A stretch of 64,000 bases of DNA. It comes from Aphrophora alni. Taxonomy: Eukaryota > Arthropoda > Insecta > Hemiptera > Aphrophoridae. The notes beneath the pieces are model-generated. The model searched no databases and was not told the DNA's origin. It worked only from the letters and a program-made list of their open reading frames with translations. The stretch is from NCBI GenBank assembly GCA_963513935.1, contig OY740774.1:90222424-90286423 (forward strand), written 5' to 3'. Below, piece after piece: positions 11,470 through 23,899 of this stretch. The stretch's first letter is position 1, and every line of letters starts with the position of its first letter. The position numbers and the translations under genes were made by a program.

Positions 11470-11640
11470 TATAGAAATGGATTTCCTTAGAAAATCTGCA
11501 CCGTATTAGAAGTTGGACTGAATAAGAAATTAAAAAACTGATGAATTTACAAAATTCTAACATTGATTATTTCCGTAGTAAATACAATCTGTTATGGAAG
11601 ACGAGAGACAGAAACCCGATATTGTATTGGATGTGAGGGT
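11470..11640 (+). pseudogene. Non-LTR retrotransposon C-terminal remnant
   Basis: The plus strand reads EMDFLRKSAPY, then after a frameshift RIRSWTE, EIKKLMNLQNS and WKTRDRNPILYW. Insect LINE RT tails commonly contain 'EM-D-F/Y-L/W-R-R-S-x-R-x-x-x-x-x-x-x-x-EI-x-x-x-M'. Stops and at least one frameshift break it. The AT-rich stretch that follows (12050-12480) could be its 3' untranslated region. The two overlapping minus frames at 11557-11809 are shadows. Family membership rests mainly on the MDFLRKSA block and is moderately sure. Confidence 0.45.
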
Positions 11641-12049
11641 TAGGAAATAGAAGGGAAAGAAGATTGATAATATGGAAGGGGAAATTACTACAAAAACACA
11701 AAAAAGAGAATTGGAAGGAGATTGGGAGTAGAGAAATGAATATCGGTTTATAGAGGATGTTGAGGTGGGGAAAATTTGGAAGGTGACAGAGAACATCAAA
11801 AGGTTCCATTTATACTTTGTTGAAAAATGTTTAGACTAAGTAAATTTAAAAAGTTACCACCACAAGCTGGGGTGGATTTGTTTAATAAACTCTTAGAAAG
11901 CCTAAAAAATATTCAAAATTATAATGAGTTTTAGAAAAGTCAAGACAACTTTTATTAGTGGAGTTTCTCTGTCATGAAAAGTACATGGACATTTTCCAAA
12001 TTTATTGTTTAAAAATTATTTATTAACTTTTAAATGCTAACGGAATGTG

Positions 12050-12480
12050 ATAAATATTATAAAATGGTTATTTATACTTTGATGTTGATTAATTTATTGT
12101 GTTATTTATTTCTTAGCCAATGATGTTGTATGCTTTGATTTATCATCTTTGTTATATTTAGTCGTAAATTTCAAGTTTGACATTTAGTTATTTATTACGT
12201 TATCTAGCTAAGTAATATATGCTTTTATATATTGTCTTATTTATGTTTGTTTGTAAATGTTTAATTGTAAATTTAAAGTTTGATAATTAGTTATTAATTG
12301 TGTTATATAGTTGCATATCTGATTGATGTATGCTTTTATTTATTGTCCTTGTTATATTTTGTTATTTATTATCATTTAATTGTAAATTTCAAGTTTAACA
12401 TTTAGTTATTTATTGTATTGTTTAGTTGTTATTTGTTAATGTATCTTATATTTATTATTGATGTCTGTTGGGAGTTGTTT
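12050..12480. repeat. Diverged tandem repeat of about 90-110 bp
   Basis: tatgctttt-like starts at 12129, 12219 and 12329 are each followed by ttatttattgt...aattgtaaatttcaagttt..catttagttattta. There are three clear units and a partial fourth. Divergence is much higher than in the array at 4518, so it is older. Confidence 0.65.
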
Positions 12481-12699
12481 TAATAATGTTAAATTAGCTT
12501 GCTGTTATGGTATTTATGTTGTTATTAACTATTGATGATGCTATACGATGTACAAGAATACAATGTCACAGCAATATTATTTAAATAAATTAATTAAAAT
12601 GTACTTTTTACAAAATCCACTATAACTAAAAACGTATTTAAAATATACAGTTTAAATTCCACGATACGGGTATAATCTTTTATTAAGGTTTAAAACACT

Positions 12700-14000
12700 A
12701 TTTTACATCAGTTTTGATTTTTCAAGCTGGGGACTGATTTAAATCTTGAATGTTGTATTTTTTCTTCTATACTGAAATCTACTATAAAGAGGCATGTTAT
12801 TATGGAGTATACATTCATTATTTTGTTTATTTCACATCCAATTGTAACTGAAAATGTGTCACTAAATTCATTTGAATTTATGCAAACTTGGACATTCTTG
12901 TACATTTTTCATGAAATTTGACATTATAAAACTTGAAACAGTTACAATTTAGTAAAGGAATTGATACGCAAATAAATGATGGTTTTTTATACATCAGTGT
13001 TTAAAATTTAATATTTATATCTCAAATGGATCTAAAGTTTCAAAGCTTCTGAAGTTTTGAAATGGATTACACACTAAAGAAGCATTTTCAGTAAAGTTCC
13101 CTTTAAGCGATTTATTTATTTATTTTGATTCTATTAATACGATTTATACTAACGACCGAATGTACTTTGGTAGAACTCTGTGTTCAAACAAAAACACAAT
13201 ATTTAGTAACATTTTACAATTTATTGAGTTTTACCTTCCACAGTTACTGGCTAAACCATGGTCAGCAAGCCGCGCAATAAAATGTAGAATTTTACTAAAT
13301 ATTGCGTTTATGTTTCATTTATTTATTCCCCCCCCTCTCCTTTATCATTTTCCAAAATATTTCCTCAATGAATATTCTATAAATATTCTTTTTCGAAAAT
13401 AATGTAAAACATAAACGTTGAGATAATTTTAAATTTCAAACATAATTTTAAACAAATGTTTAAAATTCAGAATTAAGTCTTTTTTAAAAAAATTGGAGTT
13501 GAATTGTCATAAAATTAATATTCAAAGAAAACCTATCTAACTGTTCCACAAAAAAAAACCAAATATTTACATTTAGAGTAAAATGAATAATTGATACTTT
13601 ATTGCCGCGATTCCCAAACTGTAGTACGCAGAAACGACGAATAAATCAAACATTTCATTTTTTTAACACTAAAAACATTTGTCATTATTATTTTTCACCC
13701 AGTTCACGAATTACAGGGTAAATTTAGTAAGCGTAAAAAAATTCGACTGCCGTTTTTGACTGATCTTCACTTTTCATTGGTTCAGGAACAGAAAAGGTCC
13801 TCCGTTCATCGTCGTTTTAGTTGTTGTCTCTATGTAGCAACATAGCGACTATAAAACTTTTGATAGGAGCATGAATATATAGTATAGGAATTGTAGTGTG
13901 CTCATCTATTGTACCCTAGAATATCGAATTATAAATATAAAAATGTCAATCATTTTAAACAGTTTTTTGTTCTTATCTTGTGCATTATTCAACTTACGGC
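12700..14000. other. AT-rich stretch, nothing recognised
   Basis: The frames at 12708-12905 and 13160-13402 have no motif. A run of nine C residues begins at 13329. No mobile-element protein is visible. Confidence 0.35.
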
Positions 14001-14014
14001 ACACTAAATTAGAC

Positions 14015-14112
14015 GTAAATATTCTACATTTCAATTCTAAATGTAATTGTACTAATCTCACGTCTCAACAATAACAAAAATAGCGATGTTATTGTCAGAA
14101 TTTCAATTTCGA
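14015..14112. repeat. Dispersed repeat, first of a pair
   Basis: The section catttcaattctaaatgtaa through gcgatgttattgtcagaatt and aatttcgatc has a clear relative at about 52355-52455 in the same orientation. The similarity may extend to the following cgtcagagttgacac (14193) compared with cagggcatagacactgacac (52555). Class unknown. Confidence 0.55.
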
Positions 14113-14702
14113 TCCTGACATTTCGACAAAATGTGGTATTTGTATAATTATGAGAACCTAAAGGGCCGACTCATCGATATGAGCTCCAACGCTCGTCAGA
14201 GTTGACACTATAGAAACGATTGGAGAAACAAGTATACAGTATAAACACATCTACAAGGCTCGTTATAGCCTGTCACGAAAGTATTGATGTACACAATTAC
14301 GAGGTTCAGAAAACAGGTGTAACAACTGCTTCAAACAAATTTACTCTACTGGGTACACCAATACAATTTAACATTTCCTACATGGCTGAAGAGTCAATTT
14401 TTGGACATTAAATTTAGAGGATCTGCTTGTATTACTTTGTACTACTTTTTTCTTTTTTTTTAATGATGAATGCTGACTACAACTATTTTTTTTTATTCTG
14501 CTCACAGTCCTGTTTTGATTTTTCTTATTCGGTTCGGTGACGACGGTTTTCCTTCTTTTTTCAGGCATTGTCGAACCGATTCTTTTTTTCCCTTGCATTT
14601 GTTGAAATGAGCGCCATATTTAAATTAAACAATAGACAACACATGCACACATAAAATACAACATTCAAGATAACTCGTTCTTTCATTAAAATGCTTAATA
14701 AA

Positions 14703-15150
14703 TCATGCACGTGTTTTGTTTATTACTTGGTCAGTACTGAATGACTCCGATGCGATGTTCGGGTCTTCTTCCTGAAGGAGTTTTAATCTAAGAGGGTGAT
14801 TGAACATGCTGTTTGACTGGAAGTGGATTGTTTCGTTCAATAATGTAGACACGTCTAAAATAATTTGTTTATATATTTGGACATTCATAATTGACCCTTT
14901 GGAACATTTATGTAATAGTTGCATGTTGTTATGTATCTTGAAATAGTTACATTCTAATTTTAAAAGGTAATCTGCAAATTTAGATTTAATCTGGTTAAGG
15001 TTTCTTTTCGGTGTGTGTTCTTTAAATATAGTTTTAAATTATCTTCTTGTTTGTTCGATATAATGTTTAGGGCAATCTTCGCAAGTTATTTTATATATCT
15101 AGTTTGCATTAATAGATTTTTCATTACTTTTATTGCTATATTCAAATTAT
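14703..15150 (-). pseudogene. Penelope-like element: decayed GIY-YIG endonuclease
   Basis: On the minus strand from about 15110 the translation reads IYKITCEDCPKHYIEQTRR, stop, FKTIFKEHTPK, and then an open 3' part to 14703. This lines up with the Penelope-type GIY-YIG domain, usually GVYKL-x-C-x-DC-x-x-x-YIGQTGR-x-F-x-x-R-x-x-EH. Visible are the first tyrosine of GIY, the CxxC pair, YI(E)QT(R)R and EH. The G of YIG and one catalytic-region arginine are replaced, and at least three stop codons occur, so the copy is dead. After this domain the frame contains a long C-terminal segment with LLNETIHFQSN. The reverse transcriptase is absent: the copy is 5'-truncated. Confidence 0.7.
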
Positions 15151-15199
15151 TCATTGTTTTGAAAGCTATTATCCTTGATTTTTAAATAGTCTTCCAGCC

Positions 15200-17270
15200 A
15201 CATTTTATAATAGTCAGTGGTATTTCATGCTAATATAATTAACATTTTATTTTTTAGTTAATTTCCGTGTTTTATTTTTACTTTGAATAATTTGTCGTAA
15301 GTTATCTTGAATGTTGTATTTTATGTGTAAATGTAATGTAACAGTAATAAGTGTATCTGTGCTGTGTAATGTTTAATTTAAATATGAGGTGCATTTAAAC
15401 AAATACAAAAAGAGAAACAAAAATCGGTTCGACAATACCTGAATAAAATAGGCGAAACAAATCGTCAAAGAATAAGAAATACAAAACAAGACTAAAGCAG
15501 AATACAAAAAAAAAGTATTTAGTATTTAGATAAAACAAAACAACTTTATATATATATAATGAATAATAACGTTTAACCCTACTATCCACAACACATGAAC
15601 AAAGAAAATGACCTGTTGTGAAATCGATTCTAGTGTTAATATTTTATCCATTCACAAGATTCTTTACTTAAAAATCGTATTGACTAAAATTTCACTTGTC
15701 CCCCCCATCCTGTCTTTAAACACTTATTTTTTTTAAATTCAATCGTACACAGTAAAGCATTTTAAACTAGGTGAATTATGTGGTCATTTTTATTTTCAAA
15801 CATATATCTAGTATATGTAGGAAAACAATGTGATGATGCAAAAATCTATGCCCTGTTATTTCCTGATATGTTCCTTTTAAGATCCTCTGAGTAAAAAATT
15901 GGTTTTTCGAATTAGCTAGTCTATTATCTATCGTATGTACACAACTACAGCTCATTTTAATCAAATTTCGTATTTAGACACATTTTGCCCATATCACGGA
16001 ACTTTTTTTGTTGAAAAATCAATATTTTTCGCTGACTGCCATAAATAAGAAAACACCGAATCACGATTTTCTCGAAGTAAGCTCTAATGATTTTTATCAC
16101 TTTTTCTTCACGTAAAGCCTCTAATGACCCGATTAGAACATATGGACGCCATCTGTACAAAATTGCTTTTTTTTTTTTAGCTATCGGTAAAACAAACAAC
16201 AAACCGCCATTCGGCTATTATACAATATTTAATATCTCAAAATCGATTTCTTTTAAATTTTACTGGAATATGAAGATATTTTCAAAGTTGGTTAATTTTC
16301 ACATTTTGATTGTCAATTGCTAAAATGACATTTTTGGTGAAGGTTACTTTCGTTTGGTTTTGGTGATGGCTAAATGAAAAAGTTTGTGCAATTATTTTTG
16401 TATCGTATATTGTATTATATCGTTAATTCTCACTTGTTAAATAATTCTCTGACTGAAAGGAGTCGAAGACTATATTGTAATAATCATGCTATCTAACCAA
16501 GGACTAATTCCTTTGGAACCTAATTTTAACCAGTTAGTATAAATATCTAAAGGATGATCTGATGATATTTTCAGATAATAGATCGATAAATTTTAAAATA
16601 GCTGTCACTTGCATAATTTTTAATCGATAACATTGCTTCTATGCTTTATATACGGTCGTGCAATTGGTCATGTGAGATTTTTACAATAAAAATTTTTAAA
16701 TTTATAGTGAAAATATGAAAAAAAAAATACATAAACCTCTTAAAAATATGAGCTAGTTGTTACTTCACTCAGACTACGTAGCTAAGGTATATTTTAGTTT
16801 AAGAAATTGTGTAATTATGTAACATTAAAGGGTTTTTTAGACTTGATTAATTCAAAATATATATTACAAATATTAAGGTATATTAATGTAAAATAAATAT
16901 TACAAATTTCAACATAGTTGATGTATTTCTTAGCAATCCATGACGAGTTTTTATTGAGTAAACTTTAATTAATTTAATTTGTAGTAAACAAAATATAATT
17001 TTTTTATATAAAAATATGAACGAAAAAAAATCTAAAAAAGTTTGGTAAATACTGTTCTTCTCATTTAATCCATCTTAATTACAGTAAACTTTTCAAATTT
17101 TGTTTAAAAACTAATTTTAGAATCAAATGTAAATAACTATAAACAAAGTTTCAAACCTTATTGTTGTCGATACATTTTCCTGATGACGACGTTCACAAAT
17201 AATAAAATTAGAAAATAAATCATTCTTAAATAAATTTTAAAATATAATAAACCATTCTTACGATTGATAC
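15200..17270. other. AT-rich stretch, nothing firmly recognised
   Basis: Short frames near 15395-16323 lack motifs and overlap on opposite strands. Around 16130-16160 the text acatatggacgccatctgta resembles the family C repeats listed below, in inverted orientation, too weakly to call. Confidence 0.35.
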
Positions 17271-17279
17271 ATTAATCGT

Positions 17280-17410
17280 AAGCTCGTAAGAAACAATATC
17301 ACTGACACCGCGCGATACACTGTGGGCACTCTCAAACGCAAAATACACATTACCTTGCAGGGAGGAAAGCTCCGATATATTGCGCAGGCGTGAGACAGCG
17401 CACGATTTTT
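17280..17410. other. CpG-richer island in AT-rich DNA
   Basis: Words such as caccgcgcgatacac, attgcgcaggcgtgagac and agcgcacg cluster here, in contrast with the flanks. The 83-codon minus frame across it has no motif. It could be an eroded element end or a regulatory patch; I cannot decide. Confidence 0.3.
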
Positions 17411-18151
17411 GACTAACTTTGTCATCTTAGTTAAATTTGAAGTGAGCTCATGAAAAAAAACATAAATATGAAATAGTTCATGAAAATCAGTCAGTAAAAC
17501 AGCTTTCAAAATTTTGGTTTAAAATACATTTTCAGTATAAGGGCAACATCCTAAGCTGTTTTCAAAATAAGTTAATTTTTCTGACTGAAAAATGCGAATT
17601 GCATTATTATTAAATACTCTTATAATACGAGACTTTTTTTTATAACTGAAAATAACGATTTACATAAAATCGGCTCAATTTTTTATTAAGGATCCAAAAA
17701 AAACGTATTAATCGCCTTGTTACGACTAAGTTAAATTGTTAGGTTTCAATTTGATAAAATAGTAACCAAGCAAGAGAGATATTTATAGTTTAAGATTGTA
17801 AATACACCAGGAGGTCTAATTATGTGAATTGCAGTATAAAGTGAGAGATGTACAAATACTCGACTAGGCATGCTTGTCTACTCAATATTAGATGTGGAAA
17901 TTACACAGTTAGGATGGGGAAATGGAAAGGTTTTAAATAACTCGGCAGTATAAACGAATAGACGTTTTCTGGGTGTGTGAACTCTCATGGAGTAATTGTG
18001 AGTGGATTTGGTGCAGCGACAAAAATATCTAATATAAATTTTACTAAGAGAATAAATCAAAGTCAAATCGTTTGTAATATTCTAAATTGAGAAAATATAA
18101 TTAATTCTTTTGAAATTAGAATCGTAGTAAATAATATTTAAGTTTTTTAAA

Positions 18152-18364
18152 AGATTTAAACTCCGTTGTGTCATTTATACCTTATGTCTGTAAATTAGAA
18201 GAAGGAAATCATTTTAGGTTAGGTTAGGTTAGGTTAGATTAGGTTTTTTTAGATTAGGTTAGGTTTAGATTAGGTTTTTTTTTAGGTTAGGTTAGGTTAG
18301 ATTTAAACTCCGTTGTGTCATTTATACCTTATGTCTGTAAATTAGAAGAAGGAAATAATTTTAG
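18152..18364. repeat. Interstitial TTAGG array flanked by a 66-bp direct duplication
   Basis: TTAGG units, partly degraded with TTTAGATTAGG variants and T runs, fill about 18216-18300. The 66 bp at 18152-18217 (agatttaaactccgttgtg to attttag) recur at 18299-18364 with one difference. TTAGG is the standard insect telomere repeat. A telomeric tract between two copies of the same host sequence suggests insertion during repair of a staggered break. Confidence 0.9.
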
Positions 18365-18879
18365 TAATTATGTTTGACAGATCAATATTTGATAAATAAA
18401 TATATGGATATGGTTTCGGTATAAATAAGTTTCAAAACAAATAGCTCTTCCCCATTTTCATATATTCCAAAGCTAGTTTTTCATTGTCCACTTATATTTT
18501 ATTTTTTGTGATTTCACGGGTAATCACATTTAGGTTTCAAAACAATTACGAAATAGTAAAAAACCAAAAATCGGCAATAGGGTTGTTATAAAATATGTAA
18601 TATTCAAATGATAAGAGGAAGTGTAAAGCTTAATGACAAATGAGATAAATCACCAGTAAAAACATATTACGACTCAAGTATAAAACAAAAATGAAATACA
18701 AATTACGCTGAGAACGTGTCTATGCAAAATAAAATTTTAGGCAATTATTTTTTTTTTAAACAAAAAAAAAACATATTTTTAATCACGACGTCCACCGTTC
18801 ATTTCCACTTTTTGACTGACAATTACAGAACAGTAATTTTTGGTGATGATTAGTTTTGGTGGTTTTTATAGGATTTTGG

Positions 18880-20040
18880 AGATGGGTGAGTCCAATGTTT
18901 TTAAACCATTTGTTTTCCGATATCTCGATTATCCTTCAACGTACAATAAGAAAAGACATCATCTTATTTGGCCTTGAAAATCTAAATATTCTGTATAAAA
19001 TCAACTTTTTAAAGCATATTTGCCATCATAAGTTTAAATAAAGAGTATTTTTTAACTGTTCGGGGAAAAAATATAAGATTTTGTAGTACAGAGAAAAATA
19101 ATGGTATAAAACAGATTACAACATTTGATATCGATATCTCAATCACTCCTTGGTTATTGTAGGACAGACTTGTGGAAACGAAACAGTTTTCGATATATAA
19201 AACTTTTTTCTTAATTTTGAAGTCCACAATATCTTCCCAAAATTTGTCACAGATATCTCAATCAATTCTAGAGTTATTACGTATTTGTTGTAAGACATAC
19301 GAATTGAAAACGAAACCGTTTTAGATATATAAAACTCATTTCTTAATTTTGAAGTCCACAATATCTTCCCAAAATTTGTCACAGATATCTCAATCAATTC
19401 TAGAGTTATTACGTATTTGTTGTAAGACATACGAATTGAAAACGAAACCGTTTTAGATATATAAAACTCATTTCTTAATTTTGAAGTCCACAATATCTTC
19501 CCAAAATTTGTCACAGATATCTCAATCAATTCTAGAGTTATTACGTATTTGTTGTAAGACATACGAATTGAAAACGAAACCGTTTTAGATATATAAAACT
19601 TATTTCTTAATTTTGAAGTCCACAATACTTCCCAAAATTTGTCACAAGATATCTCAATCAATTGTAGAGTTATATCGTATTTGTTGTAAGACATACAAAT
19701 TGAAAACAAAACCGTTTTAGATATATGAAACTCATTTCTTAATTTTGATGTCCAGAATCTTCTCCTAAAATTCGGTATCCATGTCTTAATCAGTTAGTGA
19801 ATTAAATTGTTTCTTATAAGACCGCAATAAGGAAACGAAAGATATTTAGCTATATAGAACTGTATTCTTCATTTTGCCTTCAAAAATTTGGTATCGGTAT
19901 CTCATTCAGTTATATAGTTATTTTTCTTTGTTATATGGAAACAAAACAGTCTTTGACACATATTGGAACATTATTTTTATAACCAGAATCACCTTCCGAA
20001 ATTTCGTCATTCTATATAGGGAGAAACGATATTATTGTTC
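18880..20040. repeat. 132-bp satellite: conserved core with degenerate flanks
   Basis: The landmark ttagatatataaaact occurs at 19189 (as ttcg), 19321, 19453, 19585 and 19717, each 132 bp apart. Core copies at 19321, 19453 and 19585 are nearly identical. More diverged copies continue to about 20040 (19846, about 19951) and backwards to about 18900 (ccgatatctcgattatcc). Since 132 is divisible by three, a 188-codon minus frame (19143-19709) stays open across the copies. It is repetitive every 44 residues and is a by-product, not a gene. Confidence 0.9.
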
Positions 20041-20159
20041 TGGTTGGAATATATAATGGGAAAAAACCTATTCTGGTTTAAACTGTAATAAAAATCACAA
20101 TTTCTTAAAAATACGTATGCACGTATTGACACTTTAACAAACTCATCAATAACTTCTTC

Positions 20160-20500
20160 TTGGTGGGACACGACCTTCTATTGATCATAAATATCATCGT
20201 ATGTGTAACATAATTCATATAAATTATTCCAAGAAAAACAATGAAACCATCGAGTTTATAAGCCAGATAATCTCTGTCTAGCCCCCCTTGTTTTATTAAC
20301 TTCCTATTTACTTAGAAGTATCCATTTATATGAGTTTTTATTTCGTGTAAACTAATTCCAAGAAGATGATTAGAGGTAAATATAAAACCAATTTCAGGAA
20401 AGGTTACTTTATATCACGCGACTGAGGGTTGCATGTCCCCCTCCACCCAAACCCCTTTGATTATTTTGTTTACGGTGAAGAAATATGAACAATTAACACG
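20160..20500 (+). repeat. Family B dispersed repeat, plus copy
   Basis: The section caagaaaaacaatgaaacca to tatttcgtgtaaac, ccaatttcag and tatatcacgcgac matches, in reverse complement, the stretch at about 25000-25330. Similarity covers at least 300 bp with many substitutions. No protein or RNA motif was seen. Confidence 0.7.
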
Positions 20501-20767
20501 TTTTCAGTTTCTAAGAAAATATTTAATCTAACTTTGTATTATGTGTGTCTTTATATCTGAGGGTCTATTGTCGTTCCTCATCTTAACAGTTATTTGACAA
20601 AACATAATTTGTTTGAATTATTGTTGTGAATAATCATTTCTGTAATCATCGCCTTAACAGAAACAGAGTTTAAAAACCTGTTCGTATTACACTGTTAAAT
20701 GTTCTCCAATCGTTTTAAAATATATTATGTAAACATAACCTAAAAAAAATTAATCTTTTTTCTCCAT

Positions 20768-21005
20768 TGTTGTTACAAGGAAAAAACCTATCGGTAATCA
20801 TCTCCTTACAAAAAAAACATAAAATAGAGACTCCTAGACTGCGAATACAAAATATCCTCAGGGTCTAAAGAGAACAAGAGTTGGTTAAGAGAAATCTGAT
20901 AGGAAATATGAATGAGAAGTATATAACCTGAGATTAGATGAAGAAATAAGTAGTTTCAACTAAAATACCTCGTGATTGACTCATTCCTACTTGCTATAAA
21001 TATAT
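20768..21005 (+). repeat. Family A dispersed repeat, diverged copy
   Basis: Landmarks: aaaaaacctatcggtaatca, aacaagagttggttaagaga, gatgaagaaataagta and acctcgtgattgac. A further fragment of the first section (aatcatttctgtaatcatcg) precedes it near 20631-20655. Confidence 0.6.
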
Positions 21006-21691
21006 ATCCATTAGAGATAAAATTGGATGGAAGAGCATGCCCATAAAATAATTAAATTTTCTTCAAACCCCTTAAGGGTGGTTACTACCAAAGCGATAAA
21101 CAATAGGTGAAAAGGTTCTCTCTGTTACTCTATCTAGAAAATCTGTCTGCACTTAAAACCTCAGTTATGGCAATTTTACTCATAATTTTAGACACATGCA
21201 AGCAGTGATAAATTTTGATGACTTTTTAGGGGTTTAACTCGTATTTTTTTCTGTTTTTTCGACGCTCGGCACTTATTTTTCAAAAGACGAATTTTAAAAT
21301 TGCCCTCTAAGATTTTAATATATTTTTACTTTACTTTCTATAAAATTCAGTTTTATAATGTAATTTAAAACATTTGATTTAACTTATTCAGTTTAGCGTA
21401 GATGTTTGCTAAACAGTGAATTACATCAAAGATGATAAAACCTCTAAAACGTACAGAAAATCTGCTGTCAGATTATAAGTCATCACTTGAACGACTGAGC
21501 GAAGTAACCACATTAAAAAAGAAAAATAATTGAAGAGTCCATTGAGATTATCATCAATAAGAGACCAATTAGTGGGAAATAAAATGGATAGCTTTAAACA
21601 AATGTAAATTAGAGTTGGAATTGGAATATCTTACTGTAAAAAATATTTTTTCATTTATAATTAAGTGTTGTTAGAACAGATAAAATCTTAC

Positions 21692-21850
21692 AATGTAACT
21701 GTTATTTAATGTAACTGTTATTTTATGTAACTGTTATTTTAAGTAACTGTTATTAAATGTAACTGTTATTTTATGAAACTGTTATTTTATGTATCTGTTA
21801 TTTTATGAAACTGTTATTAAATGTAACTGTTATTTTATGTAACTGTTAAC
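21692..21850. repeat. 16-bp tandem repeat, about ten copies
   Basis: The unit tgtaactgttatttta is repeated with small changes (taaat for tttat, gaaac for gtaac). It is a simple minisatellite and has no frame of interest. Confidence 0.9.
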
Positions 21851-22099
21851 TCGTAATCGGATTGATGATTTTGTTGTTGTTCCAAAAAAATAATTATTGG
21901 AATGATTTGTGTCATCGACTCAAATGTGTGAATCGATTTTAATCTAATTTTATATTTTGATCATAGTCTCGAGTCTTTTTTCGTTTTTCATAACTTATAA
22001 GAGAAAATACAAAATTACGATTTCCGAATGCGTTCTGAGCGTAATTCATATTTGATTATAACACACTCAAAGTTTATTTACTCAATGATTAATGAAACG

Positions 22100-22400
22100 T
22101 AATATTTTTTCGCTTGCAATTTTGCACACGTCATTAATCTTTAGTAATGATATCGGTAAAACCAATTTTAAGAACTTATGTCTATTGTAAAGGCACCATG
22201 GCCAATTTTTGTGTTTCTATTTTATCGATATCTCACGAACCGACATTTTCTTTAAATATGGCGACCAACATTATTTGTTCAGATCTTTAGAAGCTTCATT
22301 AATGAAAATTTTATTAAAATCGTTAGAGCTGATTTTAAGAAAATTTTAATTTTGTGTTTTCGTCTTACGGTAGCTACCCGCCAATTTTGAGTAGTCAAAA
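22100..22400. repeat. Family C dispersed repeat (ttttgcacacg ... atggcgacca)
   Basis: The text tcgcttgcaattttgcacac is followed by cgatatctcacgaaccgaca and atatggcgaccaacat, then by aaaatcgttagagctgattt and acggtagctaccc. The same order recurs at 61555-61740 (tcacttgcgattttgcacac ... catgaaccgtcattttcta ... atggcagccaa), and parts recur at 33890-34060, 34630-34800 and 38850-39160. The repeated order of landmarks is seen directly; the class is unknown. Confidence 0.6.
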
Positions 22401-22885
22401 GGCAATAAAAAAAACACGCGTTTGGACTTTAGAACACTGCACTGCATCATTCAAAAAACCACTTTTATAGTCTTAGGAGATCTAAAAAGTGGATATATTG
22501 GGGGGAAAAATGCGACATGGATTTTGTATCCGAAAGTATATCTGAGAAAATAAAATGTATCAAAAATGACGAGACTATGTACAACGTCAGAGTGTTGTAG
22601 ACTTTGATTAATTGACAGCTTAAACTCTGCATTGTGATTCCCTTCATGTATCGGATTAACGCTTAGTCACTCTCTAAACAAAGCTATAGAGAAATATGCT
22701 TTAACGCAATATGGAGTCTGGAAAGGAAGGCTCCTCTACAAAGAGCTTATTTATTAAATCAACACCTAAATTTTATAATGGCACGTAATAGAATAAAATT
22801 ATACGAGCGTACTATAGTTTTCTTATTCAAAGTTTTACAAACAAAGGCAAACTTATTCTTAGTTTTACAACGCGTATACAAAGTT

Positions 22886-22898
22886 GGGGGGGGGGGGG
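22886..22898 (+). repeat. G homopolymer of 13
   Basis: A run of 13 G in AT-rich DNA. It sits at the far (3') side of the minus-strand LINE remnant below. Length in raw reads or assembly should be treated with caution. Confidence 0.8.
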
Positions 22899-23079
22899 TT
22901 TAAGGAAAAAACCATTGCAGTCGTCGTTATCATTTTCACGAAATTCAGCATGAAGATGCTCCACTTTAATACATACAAATGACGCAAAAACAAAAACAAT
23001 ACCATACCATTTTTAAGAACAACAACAAGACTAAAACTAATTAACAAACGAAACTAAACAACATAACATGTTACAAGGC

Positions 23080-23600
23080 TGTAAAATGCTCTTGGAAGGA
23101 GTTAACAATTATAAACTATGGCAAATACAACAAAAATAAAAACAAATATTACAGGTCGATAAAAGGGCCGTGCAACGAGTTACCAAGAATAAAATTTAAA
23201 AGGAAAACTAAACATAGTATTACAGAGCTGTAAAATAACTGCAACAATTGACTAGAAATTGTTTTAGATTTTATCAAAACATTTTCAGACGACACAAAAA
23301 AGACAACACATGATCAAGGTTATTATCTCCTAAATGGAATTGGAAAGGGCGAATGTTCTACGCATACCTCTCAAAGAAACACATTGAATGAGGATGTGCT
23401 TAATTGACAACTCACCTTGACAAAATGCGCATTTTTGCGGATTCCCGTGTTCCATCAGAAATGCTTAAGCCTAAATAAGGGAGCAGAAGGAGGAGGACCA
23501 CAAACAGAACGTAACTTTTTTCACACAGTTGACTTGGGTGTAGTTCTTGATATTGTGCCAATGTACTGAGTCCATGATTCCTTTCTACTCCGCCTAAACA
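23080..23600 (-). pseudogene. Non-LTR retrotransposon: RNase H/zinc-finger C-terminal tail
   Basis: On the minus strand, codons ending near 23290 read AFLMEHGNPQKCAFCQG, then LSIKHILIQC. This fits the C-terminal knuckle of jockey-like insect LINEs that carry RNase H: TH-x-x-LM-x-x-x-x-P-x-C-x-x-C-x-x-x-L-(S/T)-x-KHIL-x-x-C. Both CxxC cysteines, the KHIL histidine and the last cysteine are present. Upstream, at 23480-23600, the frame is shifted and carries a run of leucines where the family has RLR-x-GHT. Downstream to about 23080, on the minus strand, an untranslated-like stretch shares cgttgcacggccctttta-type text with the copy at 44320-44760. Confidence 0.7.
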
Positions 23601-23801
23601 CACGAGGTGCTTTAGCGCTTAGAATTTTAGAATTAGAAATACAAGTCAACTTTTTCTAATATAAATAGTATAAACATAAAGGGAAAACGACTACCTTATA
23701 TATTAAAATACTACAAATCAAAATTAAAAAGTAAAATAGGCCTAATGTGTGCTTTAACTTGGTTTATTGATATTGGTTTATTAGTACTGGTTTATATCTA
23801 T

Positions 23802-23830
23802 CTGAGGATGATACCTATATTACAGAAACG
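23802..23830 (+). other. Hammerhead-like motif, weak stem
   Basis: CTGAGGAT, then gatacctatattacag, then GAAACG. The conserved flanks are present but the intervening stem is poor. It belongs to the ten-member set in the findings. Confidence 0.35.
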
Positions 23831-23899
23831 TACATAGCTTGCTAACGATAATTGTGTTAGTGTTTTATTTGTGGTTTGGAGATCATTTGCTTCAATATC

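Noticed and set aside
19143..19709. 188-codon minus frame, the longest in the window
   Set aside because: It is a 44-residue peptide repeated by the 132-bp satellite; the frame stays open only because the period is divisible by three.
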